Assembly: GCA_023150895.1 (NCBI GenBank)
Contig: JAKLJY010000027.1
Location: forward strand, 1 to 64,000
Length of the DNA stretch: 64,000 nucleotides
Direction: 5' to 3'
DNA from: Myxococcota bacterium
GTDB lineage: Bacteria > Myxococcota_A > Bradymonadia > UBA7976 > UBA1532
Below, one piece after another: positions 54,060 to 62,859 of this stretch. How positions within the stretch are numbered: position 1 is the first letter of the stretch; each line of letters starts with the position of its first letter. A model generated the notes under the pieces. It saw only the letters and a program-made list of their open reading frames with translations, made no database searches and had not been told where the DNA came from. The position numbers and the translations under genes were made by a program.

Positions 54060-56972
54060 TCAGAGCCGCTGGGTGTTGAGGTGGCGCAGGCGCCCGCCCA
54101 GCTTGCGCAGGAGGGCCCGCACCAGCGCGGGGTGATTGGTCAGGTGCTCTTCCAGCGTGCCGGCGGGCACCAGCGCGAGCACCGTGCGCCCGAGGGCCGT
54201 CAGCTCGCCGTTGAGGCGCTCGCCCGCCAGCGCTTCGAGCGCGCCCGCCGTGTCGCCGACCTCGAGCCGTCGGTCCGCCGGGGTGACGCGCGCGACCCCC
54301 TCGAGGACGACGACGACGGTGCCGGCCAGGGGCAGGCGTTCGGCCTCCAGCAGGACCCGGATCGTCACGTCGCGGGCGAGCGCCGCGATGGCCTCCGCCG
54401 ACGTTTCTCCGAAGAGGTCCGCGCGGCGGAGCTGGTGTGCGCGGTCGAGCTCGGCGTCGTGCCGCCCGCGCAGCCACTTCTCCATGCGCAGCAGCACCGT
54501 CGGGCAGGCCTCGACCCGGTCGAGGTCGACGGCGCCGGGCAACGTGGGCACGGCGCGGCCCTCGACGAGGTCGATGAACGACCGCAGCAACGCGTGCTTG
54601 AGCTTCTGGTCGAGGAGTTCGATGGCGTTGGAGCGCGAGCGCGGGTTCTCGCTGCGCAGGTGGCACTGCGCCCGGTGAAGTTCGGCGCGGCCATAGAGCA
54701 GGCCCAGGAAACCGAAGACCCGGCGCTCGGCCATGCGGGCCTGCTCGCGGAGCTCGGCGCGCAGAAACTCGTGGCGGTCGTCCCCGTCGATCATCGTCGC
54801 GGCGGCCACCAGCGCGCTCTGAAGCTCGATCTCACGGCGGGCGGCGGCCACGAGCCAGCCCGGCTCGGGTCGGAGATCCTCCTCCGCGGCCATGCGCCAG
54901 AGACCGCGGACGGCGGCGTTGCGCAGGGCGGTCGCGCGCATCCGGGTCATGCTCATCAGAAGGTCCCGCGCAGCCGGCGCGCGGGTGCGGGCGACGGCGT
55001 GCAGCAAGGCCACCTGCGCCGTCTCGCTCAGGCGGTCGGCGGCGAAGGCCTCCGCCGCGGCGGGCACGAGGCGGGCGCCATACCGGGACAGCGAGACGAC
55101 GGCCTCGTCGCGGACGAGGTGGTCCTCCAGGGAGCGCAGAAGCGGCGGCAACCCGGCGTCGACGCCCCCCTGCCCCAAGAGTTCGACGAGACCCCGCCGG
55201 ACTTCGAGCTCGGAGGACGACATGAGCGTGGCGAGATCCCCCATCGGGGCGGTCGGGACCAGGGGCTCGGGCGCCAGACCCGGGACCGGCGACGTCGCAT
55301 GGGCCAGCGCCGCCACCGTCGCATCCGCGTGCCCGCGCAGGCTCTGCACCGCGATCTGCAGCTCCGGCGGATCCGTCCCGCCGAGCGCCGAGAGCGCCGC
55401 CCGCAACACGGGCGCCGGGCGGTCGGGACGCAACAGGCCCTCCAGCAGCGCGGGCCGGAGCGGGACCTCGAGCACCCGCAGCGTCTCGAGCGCGACCGGC
55501 GACACCACGGCGTCGCCGCCGGCCGCCAAGGCCTCGATGCGCCCGATGTCCGGTGCCGCGCCCACCGCCTGCACGAGCTCGAGCCCGCGCACGATCTCGG
55601 CCTCGTCGGACGAACTCAGGGCGCGGGTGATGCCGTCCTCGGCCGACGCGTCCAGCACCACGCGGCCGACGGCGCCCCCGACCTGGAGATCCCCCGTGCC
55701 CAGGGACTCGTAGAGGGCACGCCGGTAGTGTGGCTCGATGCGCAGGCCGACGACGACCACGGCCACGCACCCCAGGAGCACCGGGATCGTCAGCCCCCAG
55801 AGCGGCAGCGCGGCGACGCCCAGCAGCGCGATGGACGCCGCCAGCGAGGCCCCCCGATAGACCACGCCGTCGATGAGGGTACGGGCGTGCTCCGTGGTGC
55901 GGGCATCGAGCGGCGCCAGGAGCATCTGCGCGGCATTGCGCGAGAGGGCGAACTGGCCCACACGCTCGGCGGCGGCCGTCCCGACGAGCGCGTAGAAGGC
56001 CGGAAACGCCCCGGAGAGCGCCCCGAAGAGGTACGCACCGCTGCCGAGCCCGACGAGCATCGCGACGGCCGAGACGCAGATGCCCAGCCCGAGGAAACGC
56101 ACCAGCCGCTGCGTCGCCATCAGGCTCACCCCGAGCACGAGCAGATTGCCGATGGTGTAGAACGTCCCCAGAAAGACGCTCATCGCCTCTTTGTCGTACC
56201 GCGCCTTGAGCTCGCCGCTGAGCTGGTACTCCACCAGCACGGACGCGAACTGCGTCAGAAAGACCACCGCGGCGAGGCGCCCGAGCAGCGGCGAGTGCAT
56301 CACGTCGAGGAAGCCCGCGCGGATGGAGGCCGTTCCGCCGCGTGCCCGGGTCGGCACGTCGGGCACGACGGCCCGCAACCCGCGGACGACGCCGGGGACG
56401 AAGAGTCCGAGCGCGCCGATCAGCGCTCCGGCGAGGAGCAGCAGGGTCTCCGTCGGGAAGAGCGAGCCCGTCAGTCGGGTCAGCGCCCCGCCCGCCGCCG
56501 CACCGAACGTCGCGACCGCCGCCAGGATCGGGAGCAGCCGCTTCGTCGTGCGGCTCGGTAGAAACGTCGTCGGCAGGCTCCACGTCTGGATCAGCACGAG
56601 CTGTACCAGGCCCGGCGCCCAGATGGCGGCGACCAGCGACGCACCGGCCGGCGCGGCGCCGAAGAGCGCCCACAGGCCCGCAAACGAGGCCAACGAGAGC
56701 AGAATCAGCGTCAGAAAGCGGCGGGTGACGTCGTACCGGGCCGTCGCGCGCGCATAGACCAGCGCAATGCTCAACCCCCAGGCCGCCTGCGCCATCAGCA
56801 CCCACGGCAGGGCCGAGAGCGGGTTCGCGCTGAGGAACATCGCCTTCGAGGCGCTCGCCGTCAGCGTCGCCGCCGCGGAGCCGACCACGAAAAGCCCCGC
56901 CAGCGACCGTACGAGCGGCCACTCCTCGGGCGACACCCCCAACACGTTGGAGAGCGCGCGGGTTACGGACAT
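54060..56972 (-). CDS. Npt/MFS-type transporter fused to HEAT repeats and a cNMP domain
   Basis: The 970-residue protein has about 12 membrane segments in its first 420 residues, resembling the ATP/ADP translocase (Npt1/Npt2) branch of the MFS fold (LSNVLGVSPEEWPLVRSLAG, TWSLPTTFLPSRTTKRLLP, FALSRNAAQMLLAPLDAR). Residues of about 430-830 are HEAT-like helical repeats (SSDEAEIVRGLELVQAVG, PALLEGLLRPDRPAPVLRAALSALGG). The C-terminal region of about 130 residues is a cNMP-binding domain with an LAGTVVVVLEGVARV strand. The substrate is unknown. The architecture suggests transport or sensing controlled by cyclic nucleotides. Confidence 0.8.
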   Translation of the reverse strand: MSVTRALSNVLGVSPEEWPLVRSLAGLFVVGSAAATLTASASKAMFLSANPLSALPWVLMAQAAWGLSIALVYARATARYDVTRRFLTLILLSLASFAGLWALFGAAPAGASLVAAIWAPGLVQLVLIQTWSLPTTFLPSRTTKRLLPILAAVATFGAAAGGALTRLTGSLFPTETLLLLAGALIGALGLFVPGVVRGLRAVVPDVPTRARGGTASIRAGFLDVMHSPLLGRLAAVVFLTQFASVLVEYQLSGELKARYDKEAMSVFLGTFYTIGNLLVLGVSLMATQRLVRFLGLGICVSAVAMLVGLGSGAYLFGALSGAFPAFYALVGTAAAERVGQFALSRNAAQMLLAPLDARTTEHARTLIDGVVYRGASLAASIALLGVAALPLWGLTIPVLLGCVAVVVVGLRIEPHYRRALYESLGTGDLQVGGAVGRVVLDASAEDGITRALSSSDEAEIVRGLELVQAVGAAPDIGRIEALAAGGDAVVSPVALETLRVLEVPLRPALLEGLLRPDRPAPVLRAALSALGGTDPPELQIAVQSLRGHADATVAALAHATSPVPGLAPEPLVPTAPMGDLATLMSSSELEVRRGLVELLGQGGVDAGLPPLLRSLEDHLVRDEAVVSLSRYGARLVPAAAEAFAADRLSETAQVALLHAVARTRAPAARDLLMSMTRMRATALRNAAVRGLWRMAAEEDLRPEPGWLVAAARREIELQSALVAAATMIDGDDRHEFLRAELREQARMAERRVFGFLGLLYGRAELHRAQCHLRSENPRSRSNAIELLDQKLKHALLRSFIDLVEGRAVPTLPGAVDLDRVEACPTVLLRMEKWLRGRHDAELDRAHQLRRADLFGETSAEAIAALARDVTIRVLLEAERLPLAGTVVVVLEGVARVTPADRRLEVGDTAGALEALAGERLNGELTALGRTVLALVPAGTLEEHLTNHPALVRALLRKLGGRLRHLNTQRL

Positions 56973-57039
56973 GAGGTCTGCGTCGCGGTCATCGGTGCCG
57001 GGAGTATGCCCGGCGGCGCGGTCGGCGCAAACTGCGGTC
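56973..57039. other. Short gap before the Npt-type gene
   Basis: These 67 bases separate the modB stop from the Npt-type start on the same strand. No hairpin or promoter stands out. Confidence 0.3.
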
Positions 57040-57837
57040 TCACCGGACGGCGGTCCCGATCGTGCGCCGTCGGACGAGCGCGAGCAGGCCGAACGCGGCG
57101 AACATCAGCACGAGGGCCAGCGCCTGCGCCGCGGCGGGGTCGCTCTCCAGCGCAACGTAGATCGCCAGCGGCAAGGTCTGCGTGACGCCCTCCAGATTGC
57201 CCGCGAACATCAGCGTCGCGCCGAACTCGCCCAGCGCGCGGGCCCAGGCCATCGCGCCGGCGGCCACGAGACCCGGGCGCGCCACCGGCAGGGCGACCCG
57301 GAAGAAGGCCCGCCGCGGCCCCGCGCCCAGGCTCGCCGCGACCTCGAACAGCTCGCGGTCCAGCGCGCGAAACGCCGCCGTCGCGCCCTGAATGTAGAGT
57401 GGCGCCGACACGAAGACCTGCGCGATCACGACGGCCGCCCCGGTGAAGGCCAGCGAGGCATCGGGGAACCCCAGCGCGCTCGGCAGGCCGAAGCGGCCGA
57501 AGGCCAGCAGCAGCGCCACGCCGGCCACCGCGGGCGGCATCACGACGGGGAGCGAGAGGAGCGTCGAGATCGCCCGCGCCGCGCGGCCGTCGGAGAACGC
57601 CAGGCGGTACGCCAGCGGGGTGCCGAGCAGGACGGTGACGCCCAGCGCGAGCGCCGAGGTCGCGAGACTCAGACGCAACGCAGGCAGCGCGATGTCGGAC
57701 CTCAGGCCGGCGACGAACGCGTCGGGCCCCGTACGAACGACGAGCGCCCCGAGGGGCAAGAGCAACAACGCCCCCAAAGCGCCCCCGAGCAGCAGAAGAC
57801 CCGCTCGAAACGCCCGATCGCGCCCGCCGCGTGACAC
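57040..57837 (-). CDS. modB: Molybdate ABC transporter permease
   Basis: The 265-residue integral membrane protein has five or six transmembrane helices and the ABC permease EAA loop EVAASLGAGPRRAFFRVALPVARPGL, which contacts the ATPase. Its length and ALGEFGATLMFAGN match ModB. It should form the membrane channel for molybdate or tungstate delivered by ModA. It starts with GTG, one base beyond the modA stop (57839), so it is translationally linked. No ModC ATPase gene lies in this window, so the ATPase must be encoded elsewhere or shared. Confidence 0.9.
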   Translation of the reverse strand: MSRGGRDRAFRAGLLLLGGALGALLLLPLGALVVRTGPDAFVAGLRSDIALPALRLSLATSALALGVTVLLGTPLAYRLAFSDGRAARAISTLLSLPVVMPPAVAGVALLLAFGRFGLPSALGFPDASLAFTGAAVVIAQVFVSAPLYIQGATAAFRALDRELFEVAASLGAGPRRAFFRVALPVARPGLVAAGAMAWARALGEFGATLMFAGNLEGVTQTLPLAIYVALESDPAAAQALALVLMFAAFGLLALVRRRTIGTAVR

Positions 57838-57838
57838 C

Positions 57839-58759
57839 TCAGGGGACCGCGCCGGCCGGCGAACCGCTGACCGGCCGTGCCGTCACCGGCGGCGCGGGCG
57901 CGCCGATCTCGGCCGGTGCATCGACCAGAAACCCCGCGGCGCGCAGCCGGGCCTGGCCCGTGGGACCCGCAGCGTAGGCCGCAAAGGCCGCGGCGAGGTC
58001 CGGTTCGCGGCTGCGGCGCACGACCGCGATCGCCAGCGTCGCGCGCACGTTGGCGTCCGGGGGCAGTTCGACGCGCTCGACCCGGGCGCCCGCCGCCACC
58101 GCGTCCGTCCGGTAGACGACGGCGGCGTCGGCCTCGCCGAGCAACACCTTGCCGAGCACCTGTCGTGCGTCGAGCTCGCGGCTGACCACCCGGGCCTGAA
58201 GGGCGGCCCCCAGCGCCGGCTCGAGGCGCGAGAACATCGTCGCCGTGTACCGTCCGAGGGGGGCTTCCGGGGTCGCCACCACGAGGCGGCCCCGCGCGGC
58301 GATGTCCGACAACGTGCGGGCCCCCAAAGACCCCTCGGTCGCGGCCGGGCGCACCACGACCAGGTCGTTGAAGGCCAGCGTCGCGGGCGGCCCGACGTGC
58401 CCGGCGGCCTGCAACGCCTGCAACGGCGCCGGATCCGCGGCCGCGAAGACATCCGCCGGTGCGCCCTGCTCGATCTGCGCCCGCAGCGTCTGACTGCCGG
58501 CGAACGAGAACGCGAGTTCGACCGCGTTCGCGCCGGTCTGCTGCTGCGCGGCGCGGAAGTCGTCGCCGATGACCGTGAAGGCGTCCTTCAGCGAGGCGGC
58601 GGCGAAAATCGTGAGGCGCCGGGCCGCCGCGGGCGAACGCCCCGACTCGGCGTCGGCTTCCGGGGCCGGTGGGGCGCCCGGCGACGGCGGGCTCTGCCCG
58701 GTGCAGGCCGTCAGCACGACCAGCAGCACCCCGACGAAGGCCATTCGCGCGGGACTCAC
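57839..58759 (-). CDS. modA: Molybdate-binding lipoprotein
   Basis: The product from GTG 58759 is 306 residues with a lipobox (LTAC, Cys19), so it is anchored to the outer face of the membrane. It has the ModA fold: LTIFAAASLKDAF (first oxyanion loop), LAFSFAGSQTLRAQI, GAPADVFAAAD, and DLVVVRP at the hinge. The family binds molybdate or tungstate. The start is fixed by GGAGG four bases upstream and a GTGA overlap with the regulator stop; the open frame further up is antisense shadow. The order is regulator-modA-modB on the same strand. Confidence 0.9.
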   Translation of the reverse strand: MSPARMAFVGVLLVVLTACTGQSPPSPGAPPAPEADAESGRSPAAARRLTIFAAASLKDAFTVIGDDFRAAQQQTGANAVELAFSFAGSQTLRAQIEQGAPADVFAAADPAPLQALQAAGHVGPPATLAFNDLVVVRPAATEGSLGARTLSDIAARGRLVVATPEAPLGRYTATMFSRLEPALGAALQARVVSRELDARQVLGKVLLGEADAAVVYRTDAVAAGARVERVELPPDANVRATLAIAVVRRSREPDLAAAFAAYAAGPTGQARLRAAGFLVDAPAEIGAPAPPVTARPVSGSPAGAVP

Positions 58760-59892
58760 GCCACCTCCAGCCGGGCCAGATGGGTCGCCGCGGACGACGG
58801 ATCGTGCCCCGCCAGGCTGCCGACCTCCCGGCGGAACGCGCGGCTGCCCAGCGTCTCCAGCAGGCGCGTCCAGCGCGGATCGCTCGCCAGCGCGGCGTCG
58901 ACCACCAGATCGAAGCGCTCCTCGCCGACGGGCACGAAGTCGAGCCCGAAGGCGTCGGCATAACACCGGGGCGCGAGGCAGGCGTCGGCCCGCCCCTCGG
59001 CCACGCGTCGGGCCGCGGCGTGATGCCCGAGCGTCGGCACGGCCTCGAAATGCACGGCCTTCGCGGGCACCCCGGCGGCGCTCAGAAGGGTCTGCATGAG
59101 CCGGTGTGCGCCGGAGCCGGGCTCGCGGGCGACGACGCCGCCCCGGGCCGCGGGGAGGTCCGCGACCGACCGCAGCCCCCGCGGGTTGCCCGGCGCCGAC
59201 AACAAACCGACCTCCCAACGCGTCACGGTATGGACGTCCCAGGCCCCGCCATGCAGGCGGCAACGCAGCTCGGGCAGGTTGTACTCGCCCGACGCGGGGT
59301 CGACGAGGTGCACCCCTGCGGCGTGGACGCGCCCGGCGAGCAGGTGCGTCAGCGCGGCGTCGCTCCCCGCGTCGAGCCAGTGGACGCGGCCGCCACCCGC
59401 GCCGGGGAGGCTCTCCAGACGCGCGGCGAGCAGGCCGAGCGCGGGCGCGCACCCGGCCAGCAGCAGGTTGGTCTCCACCGCGGGCCGCGGCCGCAGGAGT
59501 TCCACGGCCACCAGGCCCGGCCCACGCGGCGCGCCGAGCAACCCGTCCGCCGAGATGCGCGACGCGGCGGGGTCCTGCGGCCCGAGCGGATGCGCGACGA
59601 GGGTACCGCCCACCCGACCCAGGACGACGCGGGTCCCGGCCACGGGCGCGCGCCCCGGCCCGGCGGGCGGACCGAGCACCGCGTCGACCGTCTCCGGACC
59701 CGAGGTCAGCGCGAACAGCGCCTCGACCGGGCACGCGAGCGCCTGCGCCAGCCGCAACGCCAGGGCCACCGAGGGCACGCTGCGGCCCGCCTCGACGGCG
59801 ATGAGCGTCTGACGGCTGACGCCCGCAGCGTCGGCGAGCGCCTGTTGCGTCCACCCGGCGGCCCGGCGGTGGGCGGCGAGGGCGTTTTCCAT
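58756..59892 (-). CDS. XRE helix-turn-helix regulator with PBP-like ligand domain
   Basis: From ATG 59892 the protein is 378 residues. It starts with a Cro/CI (XRE) helix-turn-helix, GWTQQALADAAGVSRQTLIAVEAGRSVP. It continues with a region of about 240 residues resembling the periplasmic-binding-protein-like fold of molybdate-related regulators (GCAPALGLLAARLES, LHLVDPASGEYN-like motif HLVDPASGEYNLPEL, SVADLPAARGGVVAREPGSG, EGRADACLAPRCYA). This family is often linked to modABC and probably responds to molybdate or a molybdenum-related ligand. It overlaps modA and so is in the operon. The longer start at 60006 adds a repetitive ETGPP tail and is not favoured. Confidence 0.85.
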   Translation of the reverse strand: MENALAAHRRAAGWTQQALADAAGVSRQTLIAVEAGRSVPSVALALRLAQALACPVEALFALTSGPETVDAVLGPPAGPGRAPVAGTRVVLGRVGGTLVAHPLGPQDPAASRISADGLLGAPRGPGLVAVELLRPRPAVETNLLLAGCAPALGLLAARLESLPGAGGGRVHWLDAGSDAALTHLLAGRVHAAGVHLVDPASGEYNLPELRCRLHGGAWDVHTVTRWEVGLLSAPGNPRGLRSVADLPAARGGVVAREPGSGAHRLMQTLLSAAGVPAKAVHFEAVPTLGHHAAARRVAEGRADACLAPRCYADAFGLDFVPVGEERFDLVVDAALASDPRWTRLLETLGSRAFRREVGSLAGHDPSSAATHLARLEVA

Positions 59893-59896
59893 CCGA

Positions 59897-59941
59897 CCGG
59901 TCTCGGGCGGGCCGGTCTCGGGCGGGCCGGTCTCGGGCGCG
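59897..59941 (-). repeat. Three tandem 15-base repeats upstream of the XRE regulator
   Basis: Units at 59897-59911, 59912-59926 and 59927-59941 are nearly identical, the third differing by one base. They lie just before the ATG at 59892 and may be operator sites, or the remains of a longer reading frame. Confidence 0.7.
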
Positions 59942-59963
59942 GTTTCACTCGGCACGGGCAAAA

Positions 59964-59990
59964 AGTAAACCGGACGCGACCTCGAGTAAA
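59964..59990 (-). promoter_or_regulatory. TTTACT-N15-TTTACT direct repeat upstream of the mod operon
   Basis: On the minus strand two TTTACT hexamers are separated by exactly 15 bases, giving 21-base (two-turn) spacing. One hexamer may serve as the -35 element and the repeat could be a regulator site. An inverted CGCGAC/GTCGCG pair overlaps it. It lies about 70-100 bases from the start of the regulator. Confidence 0.4.
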
Positions 59991-60025
59991 GTCGCGACGA
60001 TGTCACCCGGGCGTCGTCGGCCCCG

Positions 60026-61159
60026 TCAGCTCCGCAGGATGCGCGTCACCAGGCCGTCCAGGGCCTCCAGTGTGCTCGCCGCGGCCGGGAGCCGAGGGAG
60101 CACCCACGTCGGCCCCGAGGCCTGCGCGAGGCGCGCCGCGACGGCCCGGTGCGCAGCGATCTCGGCCGCCTCGGCCTCGGCGAGGCCCGTGAGCAGGGGC
60201 AGCGCCGCGGCCAGCGCCGACGGGCTCGGCGCGTCGGCGGCGAAGAGCGACGCCTCGGGCCAGCGCGCGTCGTCGGCGTCGGCGCCGAGGCTCTGATTGA
60301 GCACCCGCCCCGTCAGCGCGATGCCGAGCACCTGCCGACACCGGGCCTCGAGCGCAAGGGCCTCCTCCACGGCGGCGCGATGGGGCGATGTCACGAGGAC
60401 GAACGCCACGGCGTCGCTGCGCAGGAAGTCGACCATCTGTTTCTGATTGCCCTCGAGGTGTTTCAGCAGTGTGCCGAACAGCCCGAAGAACTCTTGCACG
60501 GCCCGCCGGGTGGCCTGCCCGAGGGCGACGTCGAGGACCTTCTCGACGACCCCGCCCGCGACCCGGCGGATGAGGCCACCCTGCGCCGGCGCAAACGCCT
60601 CGAAGATGCGGCGGTCGAGGAAGGCCGAGACCCGGCGCGGCGCATCGAGGAACCGCAACGCGTTGCGCGCCGGCGGCGTGTCGAGCACGACGAGGTCGTA
60701 GCGCCCCTGCGTCACGAAGGTGTGCATGGCCTCGACCGCCGTGTACTCGTGCATCCCCGCCGTCATGCGCGAGAGCCCCTGATACACCGGGTTGGCCAGC
60801 AGCCGGCGGGCGTCGTCCGGCGTGCGCGCGAACGCCTCGACCGTGCGGTCCGACACGATGCCCGGATCGAGCATCCAGGCGTCCAGCGTGCCGGGGGGCG
60901 CCACGCCCAGGGCCGCGAGGCGCTCCGGCGCCAGGGCCACGGGGGCCGGCAGGTGTCGCTCGACCCCGAGCGTCTCGGCAAGGCGGCGGCTCGGGTCGAT
61001 GGTGACGACCAGCACACGGCGACCGAGCCGGGCCGCGGCGAGGGCCAGCGAGGCCGAGACCGTCGTCTTGCCGACGCCGCCGGCGCCGGCACAGATCAGC
61101 GCGCGGCGGGTGGTGAGCAGCTCGACGAGCGAGGCGGGGCCGCCGGAAGACGGGCTCAT
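60026..61159 (-). CDS. ArsA/Get3-like ATPase, subunit with P-loop Lys but no signature Lys
   Basis: The 377-residue protein is an ArsA/GET3-family ATPase with a deviant Walker A reading GAGGVGKT (25-32): the P-loop lysine is present, but the usual first lysine of GKGGVGKT is Ala. Other family motifs include VTIDPSRRLAETLG and VVLDTPPARNALRFLD, at the position of the DTAPTGH switch. It lacks the cysteines that bind arsenite in ArsA. The gene overlaps the partner ATPase gene by four bases (ATGA). Together they are likely to form a heterodimer, perhaps in membrane-protein targeting or another energy-using task; no client is known. Confidence 0.85.
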   Translation of the reverse strand: MSPSSGGPASLVELLTTRRALICAGAGGVGKTTVSASLALAAARLGRRVLVVTIDPSRRLAETLGVERHLPAPVALAPERLAALGVAPPGTLDAWMLDPGIVSDRTVEAFARTPDDARRLLANPVYQGLSRMTAGMHEYTAVEAMHTFVTQGRYDLVVLDTPPARNALRFLDAPRRVSAFLDRRIFEAFAPAQGGLIRRVAGGVVEKVLDVALGQATRRAVQEFFGLFGTLLKHLEGNQKQMVDFLRSDAVAFVLVTSPHRAAVEEALALEARCRQVLGIALTGRVLNQSLGADADDARWPEASLFAADAPSPSALAAALPLLTGLAEAEAAEIAAHRAVAARLAQASGPTWVLPRLPAAASTLEALDGLVTRILRS

Positions 61160-62148
61160 CGGACACCTCCGGCGGTGGGGCGCAGGGCGGACGCGAGCGC
61201 GGTGAGGAGCGCCTGTCCGGAGAGGTCGGGCCGGTGCGGCGACCGCACGACCGTGAGGGTCTCGGGCAAACGCGCCGTGGCCTCGCGGGCCTCGATGAGG
61301 GCCCGGAACGCCCGCGCCCCGCGCACTTCGGGGTGTCGCGCCACCAGCGCGGCGGCGGCGGCCCGGGCCGCGGGCTCGGCGCCGTCGAACGGATCGGCCG
61401 GCCAGCGGTTCACCACGATGCGGGGGGCAGGCTGCCCGTGCGAACGCAGGGCTTCGAGCAGCTCGAGCGTCTCGGAGACGGGCAGCGTCTCGGGCAGCGT
61501 GACCACCCACACGTCGCTGCGCCGGGGGTCGCGCATGCAGGCCTGCACCTCGGCGAGGCCCCGCGCGACGGGGCCCACCGGAATGATCTTGCGGGCGGCG
61601 TCCGGCAGCTCGGCGAGGGCGAGCGCGTGCCCCGTCGCCGGCAGATCGACGACCGCGTGGGCGTACCGGCGCGGCGGCGAGACCCCGTCGAGCGCGCCGA
61701 CGAGCGCCGCCAGGTGGGCCATCTGACCCATCTCGTGAAACGCGGGCGCGGACTCGAGAAAACGTCGAATCGGGCGGGAGCGCAGCGCCCCCGTGAGCAT
61801 CGCGCCCCCCGGCAGCGCCGACTTCAGAAACGCTTCGTGCCCGCAGGCGGCGGTGAGCCGCGCGGCGTCGATGCCGGGGGCGACGGGCCGCGGCCAGAAG
61901 GCCTCCTCCGGCGTCGCGGGCGTCTCGGACTCGGCGTGCCCGAAGGCCCGCAGCAGCGCCGGGAAGTTGCCGGGGGCGTCGGCGCCGCCCGCCTCGGTCG
62001 AGAGCTCGTCCATCTCGACGACGAGCACGGCCGCGCCGCCGCTCGCCTCGCGCAGGGCCAGGGCCAGCGCACCGGCCGTCGTGGTGCGGCCGACGCCGCC
62101 TTTGCCGAGCACGAAGTGAAGTCGAGTGGGCGTGGCAATCACGCGCAT
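61156..62148 (-). CDS. ArsA/Get3-like ATPase, subunit with signature Lys but P-loop Arg
   Basis: From ATG 62148 this 330-residue protein has a deviant Walker A GKGGVGRT (15-22): the signature lysine Lys16 is present, but the P-loop lysine is replaced by Arg21. Its switch II-like VVDLPATGHALALAELP is closer to the family consensus than that of the partner. The substitutions in the two subunits are complementary. A longer start at 62184 would run into the divergent GST-like gene and is not favoured. It is upstream of, and overlaps, the partner gene. Confidence 0.85.
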   Translation of the reverse strand: MRVIATPTRLHFVLGKGGVGRTTTAGALALALREASGGAAVLVVEMDELSTEAGGADAPGNFPALLRAFGHAESETPATPEEAFWPRPVAPGIDAARLTAACGHEAFLKSALPGGAMLTGALRSRPIRRFLESAPAFHEMGQMAHLAALVGALDGVSPPRRYAHAVVDLPATGHALALAELPDAARKIIPVGPVARGLAEVQACMRDPRRSDVWVVTLPETLPVSETLELLEALRSHGQPAPRIVVNRWPADPFDGAEPAARAAAAALVARHPEVRGARAFRALIEAREATARLPETLTVVRSPHRPDLSGQALLTALASALRPTAGGVR

Positions 62149-62182
62149 CAGATGCCACACTCCACCCAGAAAGTCGCACCCC

Positions 62183-62809
62183 ATGAAACTGCATTTCCAT
62201 CCGCTCTCCTCCTACTCGCGCAAGACGGCCGTCGGCATCGCCCTGCGCGGGGACGCCATCGAACTCCACACGCTCGACGTCTTCGGGGGCGAGCTGCGCA
62301 GCCCGGCGTTTCAGGCCATGAGCCCGTTCGGCAAGATGCCCGTGCTCGAGTCGCCGGACGGTCCCATCTACGAGTCGACGTCCATTCTCGAGTACCTCGA
62401 GGAGCGCGGCCCGCGGGTCTTGCTGCCCGCCGGGGTCGAGCGCCTCGCACGCCATTTCGACCGCATCGGTGATCTCTATCTGCTCGATGCCATCGGGGCC
62501 TTCTTCTGGAAGAAGACGCCCGAGGTGCAGGCCGAAACGGAGAAGACGATGCATCGGGCCTGGACGGTCTTCGCGCGACAGCTCGCGGACGGCCGGCCCT
62601 TCGTCGCCGGCGATCGCATCACGCTGGGCGATCTCTCCGCGGCCATCGCCGTCGACTACGCGCACACCGAGGGCGTCGCCGTCCCGGAGACGATCGCGCC
62701 CTACGCCGAGCGGCTCTACTCGCACCCGGTGCTGCAGGCCTCCCGCGAGGCCGCCCGCCCGTTCGTCGAGGCCACGCGCCCGCGGCGTCAGCCGCCCGCC
62801 ACCCCCTGA
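62183..62809 (+). CDS. Glutathione S-transferase-like protein
   Basis: The 208-residue protein has an N-terminal thioredoxin-like domain (LHFHPLSSYSRKTAVGIALRG, then FGKMPVLESPDGPIYESTSILEYLEE, with the cis-Pro of the glutathione site). A helical C-terminal domain follows, with the N-capping box-like FVAGDRITLGDLSAAI. Such proteins conjugate glutathione or reduce disulfides and peroxides. The catalytic Ser/Tyr cannot be fixed, though Ser9-Ser10-Tyr11-Ser12 offers candidates. The start is 34 bases from the start of the divergent ArsA-like gene, so the promoters overlap. Confidence 0.88.
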   Translation: MKLHFHPLSSYSRKTAVGIALRGDAIELHTLDVFGGELRSPAFQAMSPFGKMPVLESPDGPIYESTSILEYLEERGPRVLLPAGVERLARHFDRIGDLYLLDAIGAFFWKKTPEVQAETEKTMHRAWTVFARQLADGRPFVAGDRITLGDLSAAIAVDYAHTEGVAVPETIAPYAERLYSHPVLQASREAARPFVEATRPRRQPPATP

Positions 62810-62859
62810 GCCGGCGACGACGACGCCGCGGCCCCGGTCCGGCCTTCACCCTCGCCGCG

